Assembly: GCF_023715585.1 (NCBI RefSeq)
Contig: NZ_JAMBOK010000001.1
Span: 1,054,001 to 1,118,000, forward strand
Source: Sporosarcina luteola
Lineage (GTDB): Bacteria; Bacillota; Bacilli; Bacillales_A; Planococcaceae
Length of the DNA: 64,000 nucleotides
Reading direction: 5' to 3'
This document shows positions 47,347 through 56,024 of this stretch, piece by piece; position 1 is the stretch's first letter; each line of letters starts with the position of its first letter. Below the pieces are notes generated by a model that saw only the letters and a program-made list of their open reading frames with translations, did no database searches and had not been told where the DNA came from. The position numbers and the translations under genes are program-made.

Positions 47347-47993
47347 TCTTCGTTTTCCCCCTCGATATGTTCAATCCACTCGTCATATGCACTTATCGCT
47401 TTTATGACGTCTCCTTCAATTAAATGCTTGAGCAAAGATCTTACAAGGTCGTTTTCTTTCCCTGCTGTCATCTGCTCGTACGGAACTTTGCTATATCGTT
47501 TCAGTATAAACCAAATTTTCAATGATAATCGGTTGTCAGTCGCGACAATCATTTCCCGAATGATATCCTCACGGAAAACCTCGCCGTCCTCATCGAGCTT
47601 CATGATCAGCCCTTCCCAGACAGGCAAGTTGCGTTTCTGCGCTTCCTCGCAAATCGTCCGGATTGCCGCTTTTTCATGGATGATGCGTGTATCTGTTACA
47701 TCCATTGCCGCTTTCGGCTGTTGCATGACAAACGTCGAAAGCACTTCGACGAGCTGATGCTTTTTAAAATCTGCAAGGAAAGTCCCTTCACCGCGCCGAG
47801 TTTCAATCAGACCAAGCAGCTCGAGGCTTCTTAGTGCTTCACGGACTGTCGACCTTCCGACTTGCAGACGTTCCGCCAAGACACGTTCAGATGGTATTTT
47901 GTCACCTGACTTGATGCCCTCTGCCTTGATCATCAGTCTGAGTTCGTCAACGATGTCCAGGAACATTTTAGATGATGGTTTTGTATTTTGCAT
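47343..47993 (-). CDS. FadR/GntR-family transcriptional regulator leading accDA
   Basis: A 216-residue regulator: winged helix-turn-helix with [40 protein letters not shown] and [13 protein letters not shown] (about residues 15-80), then an all-helical FCD-like effector domain containing the likely ligand-binding region (about 90-210). I chose the ATG at 47993 with GAGGGGCGG upstream. It overlaps accD by 4 bp and carries a perfect 15-bp palindrome in its promoter, so it probably autoregulates and thereby controls accDA. The effector is unknown. Confidence 0.88.
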   Translation of the reverse strand: MQNTKPSSKMFLDIVDELRLMIKAEGIKSGDKIPSERVLAERLQVGRSTVREALRSLELLGLIETRRGEGTFLADFKKHQLVEVLSTFVMQQPKAAMDVTDTRIIHEKAAIRTICEEAQKRNLPVWEGLIMKLDEDGEVFREDIIREMIVATDNRLSLKIWFILKRYSKVPYEQMTAGKENDLVRSLLKHLIEGDVIKAISAYDEWIEHIEGENEE

Positions 47994-48023
47994 TCGGCCG
48001 CCCCTCTTGGAATTCATAATCCG

Positions 48024-48076
48024 AGTGGTCTGACCACTTCTTTTACTAGCATACAGAAAAGTCATGGCATCGTAAA
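48024..48076 (-). promoter_or_regulatory. Promoter and FadR-type operator of the regulator-accDA operon
   Basis: On the minus strand: TTTACG (48071-48076), 17-bp spacer, TATGCT (48048-48053), followed by the perfect palindrome AGTGGTCAGACCACT (48024-48038) just downstream of the -10. The TGGT...ACCA core is the known binding pattern of FadR-subfamily GntR regulators, and the position would block initiation. Confidence 0.75.
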
Positions 48077-48136
48077 GAGAAATCTAGGAATTCCTGATGA
48101 AAGGACAAAAAGAGACATGATTCAACATGTCTCTTC

Positions 48137-48177
48137 AGACTTAGACAAACACCATTTTGGGTGTTTGCCTACAGTCT
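48137..48177. repeat. H hairpin copy 3, joined to R copy 6
   Basis: AGACTTAGACAAACACC pairs with GGGTGTTTGCCTACAGTCT. The 32 bases after it (CTTTTAAAATAGAGATAAAG within) match the spacer at 35598-35630. A second separate hairpin, AGAGACATG...CATGTCTCT, lies just before it (about 48110-48134). Confidence 0.78.
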
Positions 48178-48209
48178 CTTTACTTTTAAAATAGAGATAA
48201 AGCTACAAT

Positions 48210-48403
48210 GTTGATTTGCGCTGCGAGCGGACGCTTTCCGCGGGCACGGCTTCAGCCAATCGAACAACGTAGGGTTCGATTGGCCGTATTTCTGCGTTCT
48301 TTGCAGAAATTAAGGCAGCCTCCACATCCTGCTCCCTTAGGGTCGCAAAAGCCGTTCTTCGTCACGGCTTTCGCAGGAGTCGCCGCTCTACGCTCCAATC
48401 AAC
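48210..48403 (-). repeat. R element copy 6 (reverse) with full M module
   Basis: Begins GTTGATTTGCGCTGCGAGCG and ends ACGCTCCAATCAAC. It contains GACGCTTTCCGCGGGCACGG, the M module at 48255-48317, a hairpin AAAGCCGTTCTTCG...CGGCTTTCGC, and AGGAGTCGCCG. The first 45 bases are almost identical to R copy 5. The 48404-48531 gap shows no gene. Confidence 0.8.
48255..48317 (+). repeat. M module copy 4 (within R copy 6)
   Basis: GCCAATCGAAC...GGTTCGATTGGCC, then GTATTTCTGCGTTC and TTGCAGAAATTAAGGCA; both hairpins intact. Confidence 0.8.
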
Positions 48404-48531
48404 GGTGTTTCCTATATAATGAATAACGCTATGGATAAACATTCGGCTATTCAATTCTCAAATATCCATTAAAGCTTCCTCAAAAAAGCTTGATAAATGG
48501 CATGCAAAAACGTTTAGTAGTTTAAGTTAAT

Positions 48532-49023
48532 TCATTCTTTAATTACTTTAACTTCTTTTATCGCACTTATTAAGTCAGTTGTGTTTTTACTAATCAAATG
48601 CCCTTCTACAAGTGACATATCATACTCTCCATTTGAAAATGGTATAAAATTTAAATCCTTTTTGTCTTTTTCAAAATAAATAGTGTATTTATTTTTACTC
48701 GCTGTATTTAATTCCCAACTAGCACCTACACCTATTACAACACTATCTGATATTTTCTCTGCATAATAGCCTTCCTTGTCCTCAACTAATTCTCCAACAA
48801 AAAATATATCCTCTCTCGACTGTACTATTAATAACCTTTCTCCTCTTATCGTTACTATTAAATCGATATTCCCTTTAATTTCTTCCTTGTCAATCAAATA
48901 AATTAAAGCTTCCTCTTGTGAAGAGAAATGTTCTATCCCTATTTCAGAACAGGCAGAAATGAAAAAAAGTACCAGTAACATTGAAATTAGTACTAATCTT
49001 TTTATGACAATTACCACCTTCAC
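48532..49023 (-). CDS. Hypothetical lipoprotein
   Basis: A 163-residue protein with a lipoprotein signal: KRLVLISMLLVLFF followed by the lipobox ISAC, so the mature protein would start at the Cys and be anchored to the outer face of the membrane. The rest is beta-rich looking with no motif I recognise. The gene is A+T-rich compared with neighbours and lies between R copies 6 and 7. Its start is doubtful: GTG at 49023 has no ribosome site, while AAGGTGG lies eight bases before an ATA codon at position 7. It interrupts the usual accD/dnaE neighbourhood. Confidence 0.7.
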   Translation of the reverse strand: MKVVIVIKRLVLISMLLVLFFISACSEIGIEHFSSQEEALIYLIDKEEIKGNIDLIVTIRGERLLIVQSREDIFFVGELVEDKEGYYAEKISDSVVIGVGASWELNTASKNKYTIYFEKDKKDLNFIPFSNGEYDMSLVEGHLISKNTTDLISAIKEVKVIKE

Positions 49024-49136
49024 GGATTAATTTAATAATAAAACCGTTACTTAAGGTGACAATATTTATTCACATACATACCAAATTACTCTCTTATTTC
49101 CTTCAATTAAACCTTGATGCTAAATGAAGAGCTCCC

Positions 49137-49265
49137 GTTGATTGGAGCGTAAGGCGGCGACTCCTGCGGGATAAGCGGGACAGGTGAGACCCCGCAGGTA
49201 GCGAAGCGGACGAGGAGGCTCACCGCCCGCCCCGCGGAAAGCGTCCGCCTGAAGCGCAAATCAAC
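49137..49265 (+). repeat. R element copy 7 (forward), no insertion
   Basis: GTTGATTGGAGCGTAAGG...GCGCAAATCAAC. It contains GGCGACTCCTGCGGG, GGGACAGGTGAGACCCCGC, GAGGAGGCTCACCGCCC and GCGGAAAGCGTCCGCC, a self-complementary layout seen widely in Bacillaceae intergenic repeats. It is a different subtype from the 'GAGCTGAAGACCC' copies. It lies between dnaE and the lipoprotein gene. Confidence 0.82.
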
Positions 49266-49303
49266 AGTTTAAGTGAAACAACTATAAGGTAATTTGAGAA
49301 ATT

Positions 49304-52300
49304 CTAAACCCTGTTAATCTGTTGAACGATCAGTTGTGCCTGGCCGTTGCGTTTTTCCATTGTCCCTGTGATTTGCACCATAGCTAGCTCTTGTATATGA
49401 ATATTGCATGCGGCGTATTGTCTTGGAAAAATCGTACAGGATAGTTCTCCTGTTTCGTCCTGGAGAGTCAGGAAAGCCATCGCTTCGCCTTTTTTTGTAC
49501 GAATCCGTTTTACTTCCCTAATCATTCCGGCGACTTTTAGCATCGTCCGTTCTTTTGCATCGGGAATGAGTACTAAATCCACCACTTGTTCCTCCAAGAT
49601 CTTTTTCATTTCCAGTGCCGGGTGTTCGGATAAATAAAAGCCGAGCACTTCCCGTTCATATTCGAGCATGGCAAACCTCGGCATTGACCCGCCTGGAGAG
49701 TATTTCGGCTTAGCTACTGAATAAATGATTTCGTGGAGCAAATCATCTCCATCGGGACTGACGAACTGTGCATGATTGCGGGCAGCTTCAATCGATGCCA
49801 GCAGGACGGACCGGTCTTCTTCGAAATCATCAAGTGCTCCCGCTTTTATGAGAGGGATGATCGTTTTTTCAGTAAAATAAGTTCCTCCGATTGCTGCAGA
49901 AAAATCGAAGAGCGTCTTCCATCCTTCAGGCGTACGCGCGTCTTTTATGACATTGTAAAAAGATGGTGTCACGCCTTTGATTGACCCCAACCCGATACGA
50001 ATAGCACCTTTCTCGACGATGTGGGAGTATTTGCTTTTTTGAATGGAAGGAGGCAGGATCTCAATTCCTTTCCCCCTGATTTCATGGATGTACTCCATTG
50101 TCTTCTCTTGGTTTCCGGTGGCCATCGACAACAGCGCAGCATAAAAATAAGCGGGTGCATTCGCTTTTACGTACGCCAACTGATAGGAGATCAATGAGTA
50201 TGCAACCGCATGGCTTTTCGGGAACCCGTAATCCGCAAATTTGACGATCAAATCATAGATTTCACTTGCGGAGCCTTCAGGGAAGTTATGTTGGACAGCA
50301 CTTCTTACAAAGTGTTCCCGTTCCTGACTCAGCACTTCGCGTTTCTTTTTGCTGACTGCCCTTCGTAACAGATCCGCTTCCGCCATCGTGAAGCCCGCAA
50401 TCTGAACAGCGATTTGCATGATCTGCTCCTGGTATACGATGATGCCTTCAGTTTCCTGCAGGATCGGCTCTAGTTGCGGGTGTAAATAATTGATAGTTTC
50501 CTTATTATTCTTCCTTCTGCTGTATAGAGGAATATTTTCCATGGGGCCTGGCCGGTATAATGCATTGATTGCGTACAGGTCGCTGAATTCATCAGGTTTA
50601 ATGAGCCGTAACGCATCTCTCATTCCGTCCGACTCGAATTGGAAAATTCCCGTCATGTCGCCATTCTTGAACAGATCAAAAGTCTTTGCGTCATTCAGAG
50701 GAATCTCTTCGAAATGAAGGTTCTTGCCCGTGTCGTATTGAATCATCGATTGGATACGATCCATCAGCGTCAAATTGCGCAACCCTAGGAAATCCATTTT
50801 CAATAAACCGATTTCCTCCACATCCCCCATTGCCCATTGAGTCAGATAAATATCATCACCGCCATTTTGGAGCGGTACATTTTCGACTAACGGCATCGGA
50901 GACAGGATGACCCCCGCTGCATGGGTGGAAGCATTCCTCGGCAAGCCCTCCAGCGTTTTAGCCGCTTGATACCATTTTGCACGGACAGGATCCATCGCAA
51001 TCCAGTCTTGAAGGGCTTTAGACTTGCTTACAGACTCTTCCAGCCTTCTACTATGCCCCTCCTGGATCTGTTTTGATAAGAATGACATTTCCTCATTGGA
51101 AAAGTCAAATACCCGGGCAACGTTTCTTGCGACAGATTTAGATGAGAGTGTGCCGAAAGTAATGATTTGAGCAACGTGCGCCTTCCCATATTTCTTTGCG
51201 ACATAATCGATCACTTCAGATCGCCGGTTGTCCGCAAAATCGATGTCGATATCAGGCATTGTAATTCTTCCCGGATTGAGGAATCTCTCGAAAATGAGCC
51301 CGTATTTGATTGGATCGACATCCGTGATTCCCAGGGAATAGGCGACGAGGGAACCCGCTGAGGAACCCCTACCCGGGCCTGTCAATATCCCGTTCTCATT
51401 TGAAAAACGCATGAAGTCCTCAACAATTAAAAAATAATCTGAGAAGCCCATGTTTTCTATGACTGTAAGCTCTGTACCAAGCCGTTCATAATAAGTCGGG
51501 CTGACGGTTCCGAGCCGGCTGATCAACCCTTCCTCGCAATTCTTTTTCAGCAATGAAGCTGCCGTGTGCCCATCAGGCACCGGAAAGGCAGGCATCAACG
51601 GACGGCTAGGCGGCAACTTCGCATTGCAGGACAACATGATTTCAGCCATCGCTTCAATCCATTCAGGATGATCGGAAAACCAATGCTGCAACTCTTGCTC
51701 GTCCGGAACGTGAGCATCATAGATTTCCTTTTTCGGCCTCGATGGGTCATTCAGCTTGTAACCTGAACGTATTGCCGCAGCTACTTCAAAAGCGAAGGCA
51801 TCCTCTTGGTCAATATATCTTGATTCGTGAAAGGCGGTAATGAATGTATCCGTCTCCTCGGCAATACGCTGAATTTCCTCTTCGGCGTGGTGCTTCACTC
51901 CACCTGGCCGGGAGATTCCGACATAGACATTCCTACATGCTTTTCGGATCTTCAGGATCGTATCGGCTCCACGGCTATCATTCCAAGAACTATCGGTCAT
52001 CGGACAAATGAAGACACACCCCTCGCTATACGCTTGAAGCCATTTAAGAGGCAGTGTTTCAGGCTCCTTTGTAGAAATCGCACTGCTGATTTTAAGAAGG
52101 TTGCTATAACCTCTGTCATCTTTCGCGTAAGCATATAGCAGAAGCTCGTGACTGTCATCCAACTCCAACAGGATCGATAATCCGATGACAGGATGGATGT
52201 CGTATTTCTCCATCACTTTGCAAAATGAACGGACGCCATACATCTTCGAATTGACAATCCCAACAGAGCGAGCCCCTCTCCTTTGCAGAAGCGGGGCCAA

Positions 52301-52369
52301 ATGATCAAGTTTTATAATGCCGCGCAGCAGATCGGCGCCGGTCACAATTTGTGGATAGACAAGTACCAA
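49304..52369 (-). CDS. dnaE: DNA polymerase III subunit alpha, DnaE
   Basis: A 1021-residue C-family polymerase, in Bacilli the lagging-strand and primer-extending partner of PolC. The catalytic core is intact: GPGRGSSAGSLVAYSLGI, PDIDIDFADNRR (metal Asp residues), YRPGPMENIPLYSRRK, IIVYQEQIMQIA and FADYGFPKSHAVAYSLISYQ, with a C-terminal OB fold. The N-terminal PHP domain is degenerate (the usual HxH reads VYP), and the C-terminus is shorter than the 1115 residues of B. subtilis DnaE. It begins at TTG (52369), seven bases after GGAGGG. It follows nrnA by 19 bp. Confidence 0.95.
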   Translation of the reverse strand: MVLVYPQIVTGADLLRGIIKLDHLAPLLQRRGARSVGIVNSKMYGVRSFCKVMEKYDIHPVIGLSILLELDDSHELLLYAYAKDDRGYSNLLKISSAISTKEPETLPLKWLQAYSEGCVFICPMTDSSWNDSRGADTILKIRKACRNVYVGISRPGGVKHHAEEEIQRIAEETDTFITAFHESRYIDQEDAFAFEVAAAIRSGYKLNDPSRPKKEIYDAHVPDEQELQHWFSDHPEWIEAMAEIMLSCNAKLPPSRPLMPAFPVPDGHTAASLLKKNCEEGLISRLGTVSPTYYERLGTELTVIENMGFSDYFLIVEDFMRFSNENGILTGPGRGSSAGSLVAYSLGITDVDPIKYGLIFERFLNPGRITMPDIDIDFADNRRSEVIDYVAKKYGKAHVAQIITFGTLSSKSVARNVARVFDFSNEEMSFLSKQIQEGHSRRLEESVSKSKALQDWIAMDPVRAKWYQAAKTLEGLPRNASTHAAGVILSPMPLVENVPLQNGGDDIYLTQWAMGDVEEIGLLKMDFLGLRNLTLMDRIQSMIQYDTGKNLHFEEIPLNDAKTFDLFKNGDMTGIFQFESDGMRDALRLIKPDEFSDLYAINALYRPGPMENIPLYSRRKNNKETINYLHPQLEPILQETEGIIVYQEQIMQIAVQIAGFTMAEADLLRRAVSKKKREVLSQEREHFVRSAVQHNFPEGSASEIYDLIVKFADYGFPKSHAVAYSLISYQLAYVKANAPAYFYAALLSMATGNQEKTMEYIHEIRGKGIEILPPSIQKSKYSHIVEKGAIRIGLGSIKGVTPSFYNVIKDARTPEGWKTLFDFSAAIGGTYFTEKTIIPLIKAGALDDFEEDRSVLLASIEAARNHAQFVSPDGDDLLHEIIYSVAKPKYSPGGSMPRFAMLEYEREVLGFYLSEHPALEMKKILEEQVVDLVLIPDAKERTMLKVAGMIREVKRIRTKKGEAMAFLTLQDETGELSCTIFPRQYAACNIHIQELAMVQITGTMEKRNGQAQLIVQQINRV

Positions 52370-52388
52370 TGCAAATCCCTCCGAACCG

Positions 52389-53330
52389 TTACTTCACTGC
52401 ACATAATTCTTTCAATTTCGCAATGACCTCATCCGCTTTATCCCACGAATAAATAGACGCCCCCGAAGCGAGCGGATGGCCCCCACCGTCATATTCAGCA
52501 GCAAGTTGATTGATAACCGGACCTTTAGAACGGAATCGGACACGGATCTGATCATCTTCTTCGACAAAAATGACCCATGCGCATATACCTTTTACATCCC
52601 CGAGGGCTCCGACAAGCTGGGATGTCTCACTCGCTGTTACGCCGAACTTTTCAAGAATCGATTTGTCGATTTTAATGAAAGCAGCCCCATTGTCATCAAT
52701 CGTGAATTGTTGATACATATAACCTTTCAAATTCAGTAATCTACGGTCTTCTTCATACATTTCCGCAAAGAGCTTCGTCCGATCAAAATCATATTTTATC
52801 AAACCGCTAGCAATTTCGAACGTCCTCACAGTCGCACTCGGGAAAAGGAAGCGGCCTGTGTCTCCGACGATTCCGGCGAATAGCAAGCGGGCACAAGCTT
52901 CCGACATCTTCCATCCATAATGCTTTTCTCCTTCTTCAAATAGAAGATAAATCATTTCGGATGTGGAGCTTGCATCAGTATCCACCCATCTCATATCTCC
53001 ATATGGGTCGACATTCGGATGATGATCGATCTTCAGTATAAGATCGGCATTCTTATAAAACTCTGCATCGATCCGCTCTGTATTGCCTGTATCGGTAACG
53101 ATGACAAGTGCGTTTTTATAATCATCAGGTCCTACTTCATCCTGACCAGCCAAATACGTTAGCATGTCGTCGTGTGTCCCTGCAGCATACACTTTCTTTG
53201 CCGGATAATTGGTTGATATCAATTCTTTCAAGCCGACTTGCGAACCGTATGCATCTGGGTCGGGCCGTACATGACGATGGATGATGATTGTGTCGTATTG
53301 TTCAATTGTGTCGATGATTTGTCGTTTCAA
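52389..53330 (-). CDS. nrnA: Bifunctional oligoribonuclease and PAP phosphatase NrnA
   Basis: A 313-residue DHH/DHHA1 phosphoesterase that degrades nanoRNAs and hydrolyses 3'-phosphoadenosine 5'-phosphate. Motifs: IIHRHVRPDPDAYGSQ, VIVTDTGNTERID, ILKIDHHPNVDPYG (DHH) and C-terminal AEYDGGGHPLASGA (DHHA1). The ATG at 53330 is preceded by a GGAGG-type site. It is followed by dnaE in the same operon and is divergent from ytpI, as in B. subtilis (ytqI). Confidence 0.95.
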   Translation of the reverse strand: MKRQIIDTIEQYDTIIIHRHVRPDPDAYGSQVGLKELISTNYPAKKVYAAGTHDDMLTYLAGQDEVGPDDYKNALVIVTDTGNTERIDAEFYKNADLILKIDHHPNVDPYGDMRWVDTDASSTSEMIYLLFEEGEKHYGWKMSEACARLLFAGIVGDTGRFLFPSATVRTFEIASGLIKYDFDRTKLFAEMYEEDRRLLNLKGYMYQQFTIDDNGAAFIKIDKSILEKFGVTASETSQLVGALGDVKGICAWVIFVEEDDQIRVRFRSKGPVINQLAAEYDGGGHPLASGASIYSWDKADEVIAKLKELCAVK

Positions 53331-53420
53331 TTTGCCATTCCTCCGGTTTTAATGATTTCTGTTCGCATTTACTGAAAGAAGCCGCTACAATGAAAGAAGT
53401 TATTTTATGGAGGCTCTTTT

Positions 53421-53741
53421 ATGAAAACACTCAATTTTCTACTTGTATTTCTTATTATTGCATCAGGCGTTTATTATTTTTATTTCAAGACCCGTCAATT
53501 TAGAACACGTCAAGTGTTTCCCATCCGGAAACAGTACTTCGCAAGCAAAGCCGGTACATTTTTAGGGGGATTACTATTCTTTTTCGGAATAAACCAGCTT
53601 CTACTGTTCGAAGGGGTTGCAACGTATCTCGTTTCCAGTCTTTTCATCGTACTAGGCGCCTATATCATTTTCTTTAATACGAAAGCTGCGAAGCATTATA
53701 AACAATTTATTGATGAAGAGACTAAGTTGAATGAAAACTGA
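53421..53741 (+). CDS. ytpI: YtpI-like small membrane protein
   Basis: A 106-residue protein with three hydrophobic helices: LNFLLVFLIIASGVYYFYF, a basic loop KTRQFRTRQVFPIRKQYF, FLGGLLFFFGINQLLLF and the last helix ending FNTKAAKHYKQF. Function is unknown. The position between nrnA and ytoI is that of B. subtilis ytpI. GGAGG precedes the ATG, and a terminator overlaps the stop. Confidence 0.85.
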   Translation: MKTLNFLLVFLIIASGVYYFYFKTRQFRTRQVFPIRKQYFASKAGTFLGGLLFFFGINQLLLFEGVATYLVSSLFIVLGAYIIFFNTKAAKHYKQFIDEETKLNEN

Positions 53742-53767
53742 TGCGACTGCCGCATCAGTTTTTTTCA
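53737..53767. terminator. Terminator of ytpI
   Basis: ACTGATGCG-actgc-CGCATCAGTTTTTTT overlaps the ytpI stop; the convergent ytoI ends just beyond. Confidence 0.9.
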
Positions 53768-53773
53768 TTTCAA

Positions 53774-55081
53774 TCATCGATCGAAAAGCTGATACATAAC
53801 CATCGCTTTGGCGATTAGTTCCGAATCCGAGAAGAGATCGAAGTCCACTTTAACGAATCGCCTGCTCATATGAAGGATTCTCGGTTCAACCAGTACAGTA
53901 CTTCCGAGCTGAACATGCTTAATGAAATAAATGGTCATATTTTCGGGAACACTTTCTCCCCTTTTCCGCATTTTGATAGCTCGGTTTCCGACATCCGTCA
54001 ATAGCGTCGTCAGTGCCCCGTATGACAGAGACCCTAATTGGTTTGTCATTTGTGGAACGACAGTGAATTCGATATTCAGCGGCTGATCAGCTACGGCTTT
54101 CATTTGGCCCTTGACGATATCATCGATTTTTTCCCCTTGCTGCGGTTGCCTTTGAGTCATCTGAAATGCTTTCAGGACATCTTGGCGGCTGATGATTCCT
54201 TCAAGGATTCCACTATCGCTGACGACAGGCATTAAATCAATGCCCTCCCAAATCATGCTATGCCCCGCGGATGCTACGCTCGTTTTCCCATTCACAGTAA
54301 TGGGGTTTTGTGTCATCACTTTCTCAATCGGGTCGGTCCCAAGCTTACCAACAGCATCACGGGAAGTTACGATTCCAATCAATTTTCCATTTCGATCAAT
54401 GACAGGATATCCCGAGTGTGCCGTTTTCTGGTTCACTCCATTGAAATGAGCTACATTGTCCTTCGGCGAAAACGTGATTGTTTCAGCGAGAGGGGTAAGG
54501 ATATCCTCAACAAGTAGAATTTCCTTTTCTATCAATTGGTCGTAAATTGCTCGGTTCAACATCGTCGCAACTGTGAATGTGTCATAACTGGATGAAATGA
54601 TCGGTAAATTCAATTCATTCGCGAGTTTCTTCGCTTCGTCGGCAACATCGAAGCCTCCAGTGACAAGGACGGCGGCACCTGCGCTGACTGCAAGTTCATG
54701 CGCCTTGAGCCTGTTCCCGACGATCAATAAGCTGCCTGCATCTATATACCGCTTCATATCATCGAGCTGCATCGCCCCGATGACGAATTTGGTCAAAGTC
54801 TTATGTAGCCCGTCTCTTCCTCCGAGTACGACTCCGTCTACAATATTAACAACTTCGGCAAATGTCAGCCTTTCGATATTCTCTTTTTTCTTCTTTTCAA
54901 TTCGGATCGTGCCAACACGCTCAATCGTATTTACAAGCTTCTGGTTTTCAGCTTCTTTTATTGCCCGGTATGCCGTTCCTTCACTGACGGATAAGGCTTT
55001 GGCAACTTGACGGACTGATATTTTCTCGCCGACTGCCAATCCTTCGATATAGCGTAATATCAGCTCATGTTTTGTCGACAT
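53774..55081 (-). CDS. ytoI: YtoI-like HTH/DRTGG/CBS/hotdog protein
   Basis: A 435-residue multidomain protein: N-terminal helix-turn-helix (about 1-50, ISVRQVAKALSVSEGTAYRA), DRTGG domain (about 60-180), a CBS pair (about 190-310, with NGKLIGIVTSRDAVGKLG and SGILEGIISRQDVLKAF), and a C-terminal hotdog domain (about 325-435). CBS pairs bind adenine nucleotides, so a nucleotide-sensing regulator is plausible; the targets are unknown. I set the start at the ATG at 55081 with AAAGGTG upstream. Synteny matches B. subtilis ytoI. Confidence 0.9.
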   Translation of the reverse strand: MSTKHELILRYIEGLAVGEKISVRQVAKALSVSEGTAYRAIKEAENQKLVNTIERVGTIRIEKKKKENIERLTFAEVVNIVDGVVLGGRDGLHKTLTKFVIGAMQLDDMKRYIDAGSLLIVGNRLKAHELAVSAGAAVLVTGGFDVADEAKKLANELNLPIISSSYDTFTVATMLNRAIYDQLIEKEILLVEDILTPLAETITFSPKDNVAHFNGVNQKTAHSGYPVIDRNGKLIGIVTSRDAVGKLGTDPIEKVMTQNPITVNGKTSVASAGHSMIWEGIDLMPVVSDSGILEGIISRQDVLKAFQMTQRQPQQGEKIDDIVKGQMKAVADQPLNIEFTVVPQMTNQLGSLSYGALTTLLTDVGNRAIKMRKRGESVPENMTIYFIKHVQLGSTVLVEPRILHMSRRFVKVDFDLFSDSELIAKAMVMYQLFDR

Positions 55082-55187
55082 TATTTCACCTTTTTCTCTT
55101 TTAACCTGTTCCCATTTTATCATACATCGGAAAGAATAGTATTTGCAGGAAGACTCAGGTCGATAAATGATTTCGTACAGGCGTAAA

Positions 55188-55224
55188 GAAAAACCGATCC
55201 GGCAATGTGCAATCCGGATCGGTG
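55188..55224 (-). terminator. Terminator of ytkL
   Basis: On the minus strand, ACCGATCCGG-attgcacattg-CCGGATCGGT followed by TTTTCTTT. Confidence 0.9.
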
Positions 55225-55231
55225 ACGGTAT

Positions 55232-55912
55232 TTATAATTCCAGTGAATCTCCTGCTGTCATAATGTTCACTTCATGGTTAACGACGAGATCCTTGAACGT
55301 TTGCGGGTCTTGTCTAATTGGTGGGAATGTGTCGTAGTGGATAGGAACGACCACTTTCGGGTTCAGCAATTCAACTGCTGCCGCCGCATCTTCCGGTCCC
55401 ATCGTAAAATTATCGCCGATTGGTAAGAAAGCGACGTCGATGGAATTCTGTCTTCCGATGATTGCCATATCGCCGAAAAGGGAGGTATCCCCAGCATGGT
55501 AAATCGTCTTCCCTTCCGCGGTGAAAAGAATCCCTGCGGGCATGCCTGTATAGATGATTTCGTTCTGATTAGTCGTGTAGGAAGAGCTGTGGAACGCTTG
55601 CGTATATTTCACTGTCCCGAAATCGAATGTATGGGATCCTCCGATGTTCATGCCATGCGTGGAGAATCCTTGCCAACCTAAATAGACGGCCAGTTCGTTC
55701 GGTGCAACGATAAGTGGATTGCATCGTTTCGCTATGTCAAACGTATCTCCGACATGATCGTTATGTCCGTGCGTCAGCAGGATAACATCGGGATTCTGAA
55801 CTGAAGCGTCCAAATCCGTCAGTTCATTACCAGTAATGAACGGATCAATCAGTATGGTCTTTCCTTCCGTCTCAAGTTTCACGACAGAATGTCCGTGATA
55901 AGAAATTTTCAT
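55232..55912 (-). CDS. ytkL: Metal-dependent hydrolase, UPF0173 (YtkL)
   Basis: A 226-residue metallo-beta-lactamase-fold protein. It has [28 protein letters not shown], the metal motif [12 protein letters not shown] (HxHxDH-type), [10 protein letters not shown] and [11 protein letters not shown]. Substrate is unknown. The ATG at 55912 follows GGAGGG by eight bases; the frame upstream to 56047 overlaps the divergent peptidase start and is not coding. Length equals B. subtilis YtkL. Confidence 0.92.
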   Translation of the reverse strand: MKISYHGHSVVKLETEGKTILIDPFITGNELTDLDASVQNPDVILLTHGHNDHVGDTFDIAKRCNPLIVAPNELAVYLGWQGFSTHGMNIGGSHTFDFGTVKYTQAFHSSSYTTNQNEIIYTGMPAGILFTAEGKTIYHAGDTSLFGDMAIIGRQNSIDVAFLPIGDNFTMGPEDAAAAVELLNPKVVVPIHYDTFPPIRQDPQTFKDLVVNHEVNIMTAGDSLEL

Positions 55913-56024
55913 TTTCAAATCCCTCCAAATCTGTTCATATACACTATACTTCTTTATCTTACCGGAAAATCCTCTTTTTTGATATGATATGTATGTTGAG
56001 GAAGTTGATATCGGAGGGATAAGG

